NCBI GenBank assembly: GCA_964423505.1
Contig: CAYREX010000008.1
Span: 1-64,000, forward strand
Source of the DNA: CAYREX01 sp964423505
GTDB taxonomy: Bacteria > Fermentibacterota > Fermentibacteria > Fermentibacterales > JCC-6
Length of the DNA stretch: 64,000 nt
Reading direction: 5' to 3'
Under the pieces are notes generated by a model that was given only the letters and a program-made list of their open reading frames with translations, ran no database searches and was not told where the DNA came from. Positions 32,534 to 40,225 of the stretch are shown here, one piece after another. How positions within the stretch are numbered: the first letter of the stretch is position 1; each line of letters opens with the position of its first letter. Both the position numbers and the translations under genes were made by a program.

Positions 32534-32930
32534 CGGAAGGCTCGTCCACGTCCGCGGGGGGAGCATGTGGCCGTGCCTCGTGCCGGGAGACCTGGTCTCG
32601 ACCGAGATGGTCGAAGCCCGGAGCGTCTCCCCCGGAGACGTGCTCGTCGTTCCGGGGGCCGGCGGACGGAACGTCGTGCACAGGCTGCGGGGAATGCGGA
32701 GCGAGGCCGGGGGGCTGGTCCTGGTCACCGGCGGTGACCGCTCCGGAGAGGACGAGCCGACCGTCGTCCGGCCCGGTGCGGAACTGAGGCGGGTCACCGG
32801 TGTTCTGAGGGGTGGCAGATGGAGGAGGCCCTCCGGCCGCTTCATCCTGGCGCCGCTGGTCCCCGGGATAATCCTCAGGGCGCACTGCTGGCTGGTCAGG
32901 CGAAGGGGGCACCGGCCGGCCCCTCCTTGA
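32520..32930 (+). CDS. SipW-like S26 signal-peptidase-family protein
   Basis: 136 residues. The Ser box GGSMWPCLVPGDLVS (Ser 15) and VVHRLRG (His 54, where Lys is found in bacterial LepB) mark the Ser/His type of S26 peptidase found in SipW and ER signal peptidases. VTGGDRSGEDEP follows like the family GD-N-D box. A single hydrophobic stretch near the C-terminus (FILAPLVPGIILRAHCWLV, about 108-126) would anchor it. There is no N-terminal membrane span, which is unusual. The ATG follows GGAGGTGC inside the end of the HprK-like gene. It could remove the leader of the modified peptide, or process it on export. Confidence 0.75.
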   Translation: MGSRSGRLVHVRGGSMWPCLVPGDLVSTEMVEARSVSPGDVLVVPGAGGRNVVHRLRGMRSEAGGLVLVTGGDRSGEDEPTVVRPGAELRRVTGVLRGGRWRRPSGRFILAPLVPGIILRAHCWLVRRRGHRPAPP

Positions 32931-32956
32931 CAGAGAACGCGCTATTGCACAGTTAT
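32927..32956 (+). promoter_or_regulatory. Possible separate promoter of the precursor-peptide gene
   Basis: TTGACA (32927-32932, overlapping the S26 gene's stop), 18-base spacer, AGTTAT (32951-32956). An inverted repeat TGCAC (32946-32950) / GTGCA (32958-32962) brackets the -10. The -35 is consensus, the -10 weak. Confidence 0.45.
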
Positions 32957-32986
32957 CGTGCAGATTGCCACGACGAGAGGTGACGG

Positions 32987-33175
32987 ATGAACAGGTTCCC
33001 GAAGGACTACGAAAGCCCCGAGCTGCTGCGTCTAGACAACGGCGTCGAGAGCGGCTGGGCCGCCTGGTGCGAGGGCGGCTTGAGCCCCACCACGGTCTGT
33101 ACTTTCGGCAACGGCGGTCCGAACGATGGTGGCGAGAGGCTCATCGACCCGGAGGTCATCCAGCAGAGCCTCTAG
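32987..33175 (+). CDS. Candidate RiPP precursor peptide
   Basis: 62 residues, with AGAGGTGACGG just before the ATG and G/C at most third codon positions. The leader-like N-terminus has YESPEL (Tyr 8, Pro 11, Leu 13), which fits the YxxPxL element bound by PqqD-type recognition proteins in lasso and related systems. The centre, residues 23-49, is rich in Gly, Trp, Asn and Thr and holds the only cysteines: WAAWCEGGLSPTTVCTFGNG, Cys 28 and Cys 38. The tail DPEVIQQSL is hydrophilic. No signal peptide. It follows the two radical SAM enzymes, kinase-like and peptidase-like proteins, so I infer it is their substrate. Its 3' end overlaps the convergent flippase-like gene by 20 bases. Confidence 0.72.
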   Translation: MNRFPKDYESPELLRLDNGVESGWAAWCEGGLSPTTVCTFGNGGPNDGGERLIDPEVIQQSL

Positions 33176-34091
33176 CGCCCCGGCGCTCCACACCCAGCAT
33201 AACAAGCCCAAGCAGCACCGCGAACCAGAGCGTGGCGAAGCGCATGACTATGGTCACCGCCGCAGCGTCCGGCTCGCTCATGACCTCCGTGAGCAGCGCG
33301 CCGATGGTTATCTCGGTCAGCCCCAACCCGCCCGGTATCATCGAGACCGCCCCGGCTATGGAGCCGGCGGAGTGTGCCAGAAGGGCAAGCCCCACCGGAA
33401 GCTCCAGGCCCATCGACCGCGCCACAAGGCAGAGCACCAGCGCCTCCGCCCCCCAGGAGAGTACGCCGAGGGGAACCGACACCGCCAGGCTCGCCGGGTC
33501 CAGCACGGAGCTGCAGTGCCGCTGGAAGCTGACCAGCCCCTCGCGCCGTCTGGCCAGGGCCCCTATCCTGCACAGCAGAGAGAGGACCGCCGAGAAGGCC
33601 GGCGCCCAGAGCAGAACCGCCATGGCCATGGCCACAAGCGCCAGCCCGGCGGCCAGTGCCGGGAGGACGTCGGCATTGCTGACCAGGAGCAGGCCCAGGG
33701 CCGCTATGACCAGCATGCTCAGAAGGTCCGTCAGACGCTCCGCCACCACCACCGGCGAGGTCCGCGATACGGGGACGTCCCTCCTCTCCTTCAGCAGGTA
33801 GCACTTCACCAGCTCACCCAGCTTGCCCGGGGAGACGGTCATGGAGAAGCCGGCGAGGAAGACGCCCAGGCTCTCCCCGGCGGGCACCCTCACGTCGACC
33901 CGGCGCAGCAGGTACTGCCACTTCAGGAATCGGAGGCCGTAGTTGGTCAGGGAGAGGGAGAGGAAGAGCGGGACCCACCAGAGGGCGACCCGGGAGACCG
34001 CGCCTGCGACCTGGCCGGCGTCGGAGTAGAGCACGATGGCAGTGTAGACGGCAATCGCGAGGAAAACGCTGAGCAGGATCCTGCCGCGCAA
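33156..34091 (-). CDS. Flippase-like integral membrane protein (LPG synthase TM family)
   Basis: 311 residues with about eight hydrophobic spans. It matches the UPF0104/lysylphosphatidylglycerol-synthase TM family by FLKWQYLLRRVDVRVP, the conserved SPGKLGELVKCYLL, VVVAERLTDLLSM, and SMIPGGLGLTEITIGALL. Family members are lipid-II or polyprenyl-linked-sugar flippase-like proteins or aminoacyl-lipid synthases without the catalytic domain; substrate is unknown. TTG start after GGTAGGAGC, four bases after the TPR gene. It is the last gene of the long 42.6-33.2 kb operon. Confidence 0.85.
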   Translation of the reverse strand: MRGRILLSVFLAIAVYTAIVLYSDAGQVAGAVSRVALWWVPLFLSLSLTNYGLRFLKWQYLLRRVDVRVPAGESLGVFLAGFSMTVSPGKLGELVKCYLLKERRDVPVSRTSPVVVAERLTDLLSMLVIAALGLLLVSNADVLPALAAGLALVAMAMAVLLWAPAFSAVLSLLCRIGALARRREGLVSFQRHCSSVLDPASLAVSVPLGVLSWGAEALVLCLVARSMGLELPVGLALLAHSAGSIAGAVSMIPGGLGLTEITIGALLTEVMSEPDAAAVTIVMRFATLWFAVLLGLVMLGVERRGARGSAG

Positions 34092-34095
34092 GCTC

Positions 34096-34890
34096 CTACC
34101 GTCCGGCCTTCTTCAGGTGGTCCAGCTCCTCCGCCAGCCCGGCCGCGGCCGGGCTCCCCTCTATGACCTTGAGCGCCTTGTCCGCCAGCCTTGCCGCCTC
34201 GTCAGTGTCCCCGGCATGGCTGCAGGCCCTGGCTGCGAGAGCGAGAGCGTTGGCCCTGGTCGGCGCCAGGAGGGCGTTGCCCGGGGGGACCAGGTCGTAG
34301 GCTATCAGGGCCTGCACCCTGGCCTCCACCGGCCTGTCCCTCTTCAGGTGCAGCATCGCCAGGTTGATATGCACGCCGGCCCTGGAGACGCCCTCCCTCT
34401 CCTCCAGCGCCGACTCCAGCAGCTCCTCCGCCTCTTCCAGCCGCTCGCCGGACTCTATGAGCATGCCGGCTATGTTCACGCGCATGGTCGGCGCCAGGGA
34501 GGGATCCTTCTCCATCGCCTTCCTGTAGAGCTCCTCCGCTCCCTCCCGGTCACCGCCTCCACCCTTCACGTAGCCGAGCTGTGCCAGCGCCATGCCGCTG
34601 TCGTCCCCGCGCTCCATGGCCTCCCGGACAACCTCCCCGGCCTCCTCGAGCCTGCCGGCCCTTATCAGGAAGTAGACCAGGGCGTTGGTAAGAGGGTCGC
34701 TGACGCTGCTCCTGCGCATGTTCCTCCGGAGGAAGCGGACCATGCCCTCCGTGTCCCCGGAGGATGCCATCCTGGCCGCCCTCCTGAGCTGGAGATGGCG
34801 CAGCGTGCCGGAGCTGGCCAGCCTCCATGCCAGGAAGACCACCATGAGGACCAGTACGCCCAGTACGAAGAGCAGCCATTCCGGCATCAT
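34096..34890 (-). CDS. Membrane-anchored TPR protein
   Basis: 264 residues. One N-terminal span (MMPEWLLFVLGVLVLMVVFLAWRL) anchors it; then TPR-like repeats: FLIRAGRLEEAGEVVREAMERG, MALAQLGYVKGGGGDREGAEELYRKAMEKDP and NLAMLHLKRDRPVEARVQALIAYDL (pattern pieces). The repeats probably face the cytoplasm. The plan resembles LapB/YciM (anchor plus TPRs) but without the rubredoxin-type metal-binding end. ATG overlaps the PBP stop (ATGATG; first ATG taken). It may scaffold the PBP or flippase coded on either side; that is inference. Confidence 0.75.
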   Translation of the reverse strand: MMPEWLLFVLGVLVLMVVFLAWRLASSGTLRHLQLRRAARMASSGDTEGMVRFLRRNMRRSSVSDPLTNALVYFLIRAGRLEEAGEVVREAMERGDDSGMALAQLGYVKGGGGDREGAEELYRKAMEKDPSLAPTMRVNIAGMLIESGERLEEAEELLESALEEREGVSRAGVHINLAMLHLKRDRPVEARVQALIAYDLVPPGNALLAPTRANALALAARACSHAGDTDEAARLADKALKVIEGSPAAAGLAEELDHLKKAGR

Positions 34891-37109
34891 CCGCCCCCTC
34901 TCCTCTGGCTCATGTCGAACTCGGTAAAGTCGGGGAGCGTGGTGTCCGGCATGAGGCCTCCGTCCCCCTCGTGAAGGCGGCAGAAGCCGGTTGGGGCGGT
35001 CCCCTTCCAGAAGAGCTCCTCCCTGGCGTGCTCGCCGCAGCCGGCGACGGCCAGCTGCCCGGTTATGCCGCAGATGACGGCGCTCTCCACCGTGCCCGGC
35101 GTCGGGCCGGGGAAGGCAAGGCTGCTGTCGGCCGGGGCGTCCCGGAAGACCGAGCGCATGAACCTGTTCCAAACGGGCAGGGCGATGCTGCTCCCCGCCT
35201 GGCCCCTGCCGTTCTGCAGCCTCATCCTTATGACGTGGTTGTCGTACCCGACCCAGACGCTGGCGACCAGGTCCGGGGTGAACCCCACGAACCAGGCATC
35301 GGCGTAGTCGCTGGTGGTCCCGGTCTTGCCGCCGGCCTCCCTCTCCGAGTAGGCGCCGCCCCAGTACCACCTGGCTCCGGTTGCGGTGCCGCCCCTTATC
35401 ACCGTCTGGAGCATGTCGTTCATCAGGTATGCGCCGGTCTGGGAGAGCACCCTCGTACCGGGCTGAGGGGTGGTGTTGTCCTCAAGCACGTTCCCGTAAC
35501 GGTCCTCCACCCTGAGCACAGTCACGGCGTCCCGGGCCAGGCCGCCGGTGGCGAACGGGACGTAGGCCTGGGCCATCTCCAGCGGGTTGACCATGCAGCT
35601 CCCGAGGGCCAGGGAGCTGACTATCGGTATGCTCGACTCTATCCCCATGGTCGAGGCCCTGGCGGCGGCGGCCTCGATGCCCACCGCCATCCCCAGCCTC
35701 ACCGCGGAGACGTTGTAGGAGAGGGCCAGTGCCCTCCGGAGCGTGACCATGCCGTGGAAGGTGTGGTCGTAGTTCCTCGGTCGCCATGTCCCCGGGTCGA
35801 GGTCGACCACCACCGGCTGGTCGAGGATGGTGCTCCCGGGAGACCATCCCTGCTCGATGGCCTCGGCGTAGACGAACGGCTTGAAGGAGCTGCCCGGCTG
35901 CCTCCGGGCCTGCACGGCGCGGTTGAACTCGCTGTGCGCGAAGTCCCGCCCCCCGACCAGGGCCCTGACGTAACCGGTCCCCGGCTCCAGGGCCACCAGG
36001 GCGCCCTGGATGTAGTCGGGGGCGCCGGAGACGGTGTCCGCCACCGCCTGCCACCTGTCGTAGCTGCTCTCGTACCGCAGCCTCTCGCCGCCGCTCTGGA
36101 AGGTGCCGGTCTGCGGGTCCCACACCGGCTCCTTGGAGGTGAGCACGCTGTCGATGGCCTGCCGGGCCAGCTCCTGCATCTCCGGGTCCATCGTCGTCCA
36201 GACGCGCAGCCCCTGCTCGTATACCGCCGACCAGCCGTACCTGCCCACCAGGTACTGGCGGACGTACTCGGAGAAGTAGCCCCACTCCTGGTCTACCTCC
36301 GGCCTGAAGATGCGCACTCCCAGTGGCGTCGCCTGCGCGGCCTCAGCCTGCCCATCGGTTATGTGGCCCTCGCCGGCCATGACCGAGAGGGCGATGTTGC
36401 GCTGGGTCATGCAGCGTTCCGGGTTCCGGACCGGGTTGAATCCGCTGGGGTTCTTCACCATCCTGACCAGCATGGCCGACTGGGCCAGGGTCAGCTCGGA
36501 TGCAGATATGCCGTCGAAGTAGGTCCTGGCCGCCGCCTCGATGCCGTAGGCTCCCGATCCGAAGTAGATGTGGTTCAGGTACATCTCCAGTATCTCGTCC
36601 TTGGAGAACTGCCGCTCTATCTCCATGGCTATGAAGGCTTCCTGGATCTTCCGCTGTATGGTCTGGTCCGGGACCAGGAAGAGCCCCTTCGCCAGCTGCT
36701 GGGTTATGGTGCTGGCCCCGTGGGTCTCGCCGGTCCTTATGTCGTGGATGGCGGCCCTGACGATGTCGCGGAGGCTGACTCCCGGGTGCTCGTAGAAGGA
36801 CTGGTCCTCCGTGGAGATGAAGCCCTGCACGACGAAGGGGGATACCTCCTCGAGGGTGACCGGGAAGCGGTTCTCCACGCAGGCAGTCGCCAGCAGGTCC
36901 CCCCTGCTGTCGTAGATGAGCGTCGTGGCCGCCGGCTCGTGGCCGCGCAGACCGGCCACCAGCAGGTTGCCCCTCGCTTCCGAGAAGGCCCTGCTGCAGT
37001 CCGAGTACGCCCGGAGCCCGAACCCGGCCAGAAGGGTGGCCATGGCAGCGCATGCCAGAGACCCCCAGTAGAGGGCCGGCACTGCCACCGCGCGGACCCT
37101 GCCGCTCAT
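34887..37109 (-). CDS. Bifunctional class A penicillin-binding protein (PBP1 type)
   Basis: 740 residues. Polymerises lipid II (GT51) and cross-links peptides (transpeptidase). One N-terminal membrane span; the GT51 domain has STEDQSFYEHPGVS (catalytic Glu, about 100) and GASTITQQLAKGLFL. The transpeptidase has GSSFKPFVYAEAIEQ with the Ser nucleophile (about 405), SYN in LSYNVSAVRLG (about 462) and KTGTTSDYADAWFVG (about 595). The tail after the transpeptidase has paired Cys residues (VICGITGQLAVAGCGEHA, and a Cys near FCRLHEG). Overlaps the upstream lipoprotein by ATGA and the TPR gene by 4 bases. Confidence 0.95.
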   Translation of the reverse strand: MSGRVRAVAVPALYWGSLACAAMATLLAGFGLRAYSDCSRAFSEARGNLLVAGLRGHEPAATTLIYDSRGDLLATACVENRFPVTLEEVSPFVVQGFISTEDQSFYEHPGVSLRDIVRAAIHDIRTGETHGASTITQQLAKGLFLVPDQTIQRKIQEAFIAMEIERQFSKDEILEMYLNHIYFGSGAYGIEAAARTYFDGISASELTLAQSAMLVRMVKNPSGFNPVRNPERCMTQRNIALSVMAGEGHITDGQAEAAQATPLGVRIFRPEVDQEWGYFSEYVRQYLVGRYGWSAVYEQGLRVWTTMDPEMQELARQAIDSVLTSKEPVWDPQTGTFQSGGERLRYESSYDRWQAVADTVSGAPDYIQGALVALEPGTGYVRALVGGRDFAHSEFNRAVQARRQPGSSFKPFVYAEAIEQGWSPGSTILDQPVVVDLDPGTWRPRNYDHTFHGMVTLRRALALSYNVSAVRLGMAVGIEAAAARASTMGIESSIPIVSSLALGSCMVNPLEMAQAYVPFATGGLARDAVTVLRVEDRYGNVLEDNTTPQPGTRVLSQTGAYLMNDMLQTVIRGGTATGARWYWGGAYSEREAGGKTGTTSDYADAWFVGFTPDLVASVWVGYDNHVIRMRLQNGRGQAGSSIALPVWNRFMRSVFRDAPADSSLAFPGPTPGTVESAVICGITGQLAVAGCGEHAREELFWKGTAPTGFCRLHEGDGGLMPDTTLPDFTEFDMSQRRGGG

Positions 37110-38506
37110 TCCCCGACCCCGGCCGTACCGGTGGAGTCCTCCGAGGCGCTGGCGGCTATCGCTGTCCTGGTGAACCTGGGGGCGCCCTCGTGGTAGGAGA
37201 GGACGTACTCGTAGGTGCCGTCGTTGCCGACGAAGGTCACCTCCCGGACGCCTCCGGCCGAGGGCCTGGAGACGAACTCGGCATGGTAGTCGCTGTCGTA
37301 GTCCTCGTATGTGCGCCAGTCCAGGGAGTAGCCTGTGGGCGTTCCCCGGAAGAGGAACAGGTCGCCGGCCCAGTAGAGGACCCGCTCCGGGTCACGGTCG
37401 CCGTTCATCTCCACCGCAAGCGACCTCCAGACGTAGGCCCCTATGTCGTTCACCATGGACTGCTCGAGCTGGTGCGGGTCCAGGTTGACCACCAGCTGTG
37501 CGAGCGGCTCCGCGCTGCCGGTGGTGAGTATGGCCGGCCAGGTCGAGGAGAGCGTGTCCCTCTCCTCCACCAGGTCGCTGAGCGACAGGAAGAACTGCCG
37601 GAAACCGGCCAGCCTGGCCCGGTCCTCCGCTACGTCCGGCGGGTCCCACGTGCCGGTGGAGTAGAGCTCCTGCATCGCCTCGTGGCGCTCCCTGAGGACC
37701 GACTTGGCCACCAGGGCCATCTCCGTCACGATGTTCGCCATGGTCTGCAGGTCGGCCGAGGCGCCGGTGAGCTGTGTCTCCATCCGGTCCTGGATGATCT
37801 GGAGCTTGCCGCCCCGCCTCACGTTGGACTCGGCGAGCACGGCGTAGCTGGCCGGCTGGAGGTCGGTTATGAACTCGCGGAAGTCCGCCCCGGCCGACAT
37901 GGCGGCGTTCAGCGACGCGTAGCTCTGGGCCGAGTCTATCATGCAGTCGTCCCAGAGCATCCTGGCCATCCGCAGCTCCCTCCTGGCGGTGGGGCTCTGC
38001 AGCACCAGGTCGGCCAGCTGCTCGAGCGTGAGGGAGTCCTCCACCTGCTCGGGTACCTCCACCGCGAAGCCCTCTATGAGCCAGGCCTGATCCTCCAGCA
38101 GGAAGTCAATGCGGCTGATGGCCGGACGCTCGCTCCTGGTGATGGTGCAGTAGTAGGAGGTTCGGCGCTCCGACCCGGTCTCCGCTATGCCGGTCATCCT
38201 GCCGTCCGCGTCGAAGGCCCGCCAGGTGCCGAAGAGCTCCCGCGGGGAGAGGCTGTCCGAGGGGAGGGTGTCCAGCATGGAGGAGGCGAGGAGGTCGAGG
38301 CAGGCCGGGTCGTTCATGGCCAGCAGGTTGGAGAACTGCAGAGCCACCTCCATCGGTGAGGCCGGCATCACTATCACCGAGTCCCGACCGCTGGAGAACG
38401 TGTCCACAGGGGCGGCTCCCTCCTCCGGCGTCCCGCCGCCGCAGGAGGCCAGGAGCAGAGAGGCGGGCAGGAGGATGGCGCCGAGCGCGCCGAAGCGGCC
38501 CGCCAT
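37106..38506 (-). CDS. Lipoprotein of unknown function
   Basis: 466 residues with a lipoprotein signal ending LASC (Cys 22). The mature part has no repeats I recognise. It is acidic, mostly helical, with phrases such as VALQFSNLLAMNDPACLDLLASS and FFLSLSDLVEERDTLSS. The last ~60 residues are beta-rich (VREVTFVGNDGTYEYVLSYHEG). It overlaps the PBP start by ATGA. A lipoprotein coupled to a class A PBP recalls LpoA/LpoB, PBP activators in enterics, though there is no sequence resemblance. I put this forward only as a context-based idea. Confidence 0.7.
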   Translation of the reverse strand: MAGRFGALGAILLPASLLLASCGGGTPEEGAAPVDTFSSGRDSVIVMPASPMEVALQFSNLLAMNDPACLDLLASSMLDTLPSDSLSPRELFGTWRAFDADGRMTGIAETGSERRTSYYCTITRSERPAISRIDFLLEDQAWLIEGFAVEVPEQVEDSLTLEQLADLVLQSPTARRELRMARMLWDDCMIDSAQSYASLNAAMSAGADFREFITDLQPASYAVLAESNVRRGGKLQIIQDRMETQLTGASADLQTMANIVTEMALVAKSVLRERHEAMQELYSTGTWDPPDVAEDRARLAGFRQFFLSLSDLVEERDTLSSTWPAILTTGSAEPLAQLVVNLDPHQLEQSMVNDIGAYVWRSLAVEMNGDRDPERVLYWAGDLFLFRGTPTGYSLDWRTYEDYDSDYHAEFVSRPSAGGVREVTFVGNDGTYEYVLSYHEGAPRFTRTAIAASASEDSTGTAGVGE

Positions 38507-38509
38507 CCC

Positions 38510-40225
38510 CTAGTCGCCGCCCATCACCGCCCGGAGCATCTCCTCCGGGGTGGTGGTGCCGTCAAGTACCTTCCGCAGGGCGTTCGCGCGGAGGGGCGTC
38601 ATGCCCTGCCCGGTGGCTATCGACCTTATCTCGTCCACGGTTGCGCCACCGGCGAGGGCGCTCCTCTGTTCCTCGGTGATGTCCAGGACCTCGAACACGG
38701 CGGTCCTGCCCTTGTAGCCGGTCCCCCTGCAGACCCGGCACCCCCTGCCCCTCCGCAGGACAGGCCTCTCGGCGGCATCTATGCCGACGGACTCGAGGAC
38801 GGCGTCGGTGGGCGTGTACTCCTCCGCGCAGTCGGCGCAGACCATGCGGACCAGCCTCTGGGCGATGATGGCCTGTATGGTGGTGGAGAGCAGGTAAGCC
38901 TCGACCCCCATGTCCAGCAGCCTGGTGGCGGCGGAGGAGGCGTCGTTCGTGTGGAGGGTGCTCAGGACCAGGTGGCCGGTCAGCGCCGAGCGCATGGCGC
39001 TCCTTGCAGTCTCGGTGTCCCTTATCTCGCCGACCATGATGATGTCCGGGTCCTGCCTGAGCACGTACTTGAGGGAGTTGGCGAAGGTCAGGTCGACCGC
39101 CGGCTGGACGGCGATCTGGTTGAACTCGTCGGTGACGAACTCGATGGGGTCCTCGATGGTGGTGATGTTCTTCTCCTTGGTGGCCAGCGTGGTCAGGGAG
39201 GAGTAGAGGGTAGTCGTCTTGCCGCTCCCGGTGGGCCCGGTCACCAGGACGAGTCCGCTGGGCTTCCTTATGGCCTCCCTGTAGCGCTCACGGTCCTCCG
39301 GGGTGAAGCCGAGCAGTCCAAGGTCCTGCATGAGCATCGCCGGGTCCAGTATGCGGAGCACTACCTTCTCCCCGAAGGCCACCGGCACGGTGGAGGCCCT
39401 TATCTCCACCGGCTTCCCCTCGAAGTGGGTCCTTATCCTGCCGTCCTGCGGCCTGCGCTTCTCGGCTATGTTGAGGCCGGCTATCATCTTGGTCCTGGAG
39501 AGGATGGGCAGATGCAGCTTCCGGGGGACCCTGTAGATGTCGTGGAGCACGCCGTCTATGCGGAGCCGCACGACCGTTGCGTCCCGATGCGGCTCGAGGT
39601 GGATGTCCGATGCACGCTCCTCGAAGGCGTACTGCAGCAGGTGGTTCACCGCGTTCACTATCGGCCTGTCGGTGGGCTCCACCCGATCGGAGGTCTCGCT
39701 GGAGACGTAGCGCTCCAGGTTGCCCAGGTCCACTTCGTCCTCGTCGATCTGCTTCGCCGCGGCCACGATGGAGCTGTGAAGGCCGTAGAACTGCCTGATG
39801 ACCCTCGCTATCTCCGAGGGCCTGCCCACGTGCAGCTCCAGGTCCCGCCCGAGCATGTGGACCAGGTCCTCCAGCGGCCTCGGGTTCACCAGGTTGCTGG
39901 TGGCGACCCTGAGAAGGTCCTCCTCCTCTCCGAAGACCACCAGGCTGTGCTTCTGGGCGAACGCGCCGGGGATGAGGGCGGTAACAACCTGGTAGTCCAG
40001 CTCGAGAGGGTCGAGCACCTTGTAGGGGAGGTCGGCCATGTCGGCCAGGAAGCGGTAGAGCTCCTCCTCCTGGACCAGACCGCGGGAGACGAGCACCGAG
40101 AGGATGTTCTCCTCCGTCACGTCGTCGTACCGGGACAGGCGCTCGTAGCCGTTCTCCGACAGCACGCCCGCCCGGAGGAGCGCCTCCGGCAGCTCGGCCA
40201 GGTCTATCCTGGGTACTGTCTTCAC
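38510..40225 (-). CDS. GspE/PilB-type secretion or pilus assembly ATPase
   Basis: 571 residues. Cytoplasmic hexameric ATPase that drives type II secretion or type IV pilus extension. The N1 domain (MshEN-like, LVSRGLVQEEELYRFLADMADLP and its repeat) precedes the core with IEIRAST-like VEIRASTVPV, Walker A GPTGSGKTTTLY (about 330), the Asp and His boxes, Walker B DPDIIMVGEIRDTETA, and a C-terminal zinc site (CADC about 459, CRVC about 497). GTG start overlaps the phosphorylase stop (GTGA). No other gsp or pil genes lie in this window, so the partner machine must be coded elsewhere. Confidence 0.9.
   Translation of the reverse strand: MKTVPRIDLAELPEALLRAGVLSENGYERLSRYDDVTEENILSVLVSRGLVQEEELYRFLADMADLPYKVLDPLELDYQVVTALIPGAFAQKHSLVVFGEEEDLLRVATSNLVNPRPLEDLVHMLGRDLELHVGRPSEIARVIRQFYGLHSSIVAAAKQIDEDEVDLGNLERYVSSETSDRVEPTDRPIVNAVNHLLQYAFEERASDIHLEPHRDATVVRLRIDGVLHDIYRVPRKLHLPILSRTKMIAGLNIAEKRRPQDGRIRTHFEGKPVEIRASTVPVAFGEKVVLRILDPAMLMQDLGLLGFTPEDRERYREAIRKPSGLVLVTGPTGSGKTTTLYSSLTTLATKEKNITTIEDPIEFVTDEFNQIAVQPAVDLTFANSLKYVLRQDPDIIMVGEIRDTETARSAMRSALTGHLVLSTLHTNDASSAATRLLDMGVEAYLLSTTIQAIIAQRLVRMVCADCAEEYTPTDAVLESVGIDAAERPVLRRGRGCRVCRGTGYKGRTAVFEVLDITEEQRSALAGGATVDEIRSIATGQGMTPLRANALRKVLDGTTTPEEMLRAVMGGD

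Noticed and set aside
29652..33175. Lasso peptide cluster
   Set aside because: The leader motif, PqqD-like and HprK-like proteins fit, but there is no asparagine-synthetase-like cyclase or transglutaminase-like B2 protease, and two radical SAM enzymes are present instead.
34971..37196. 741-residue plus-strand ORF opposite the PBP gene
   Set aside because: Antisense shadow; no domains and unlikely composition.
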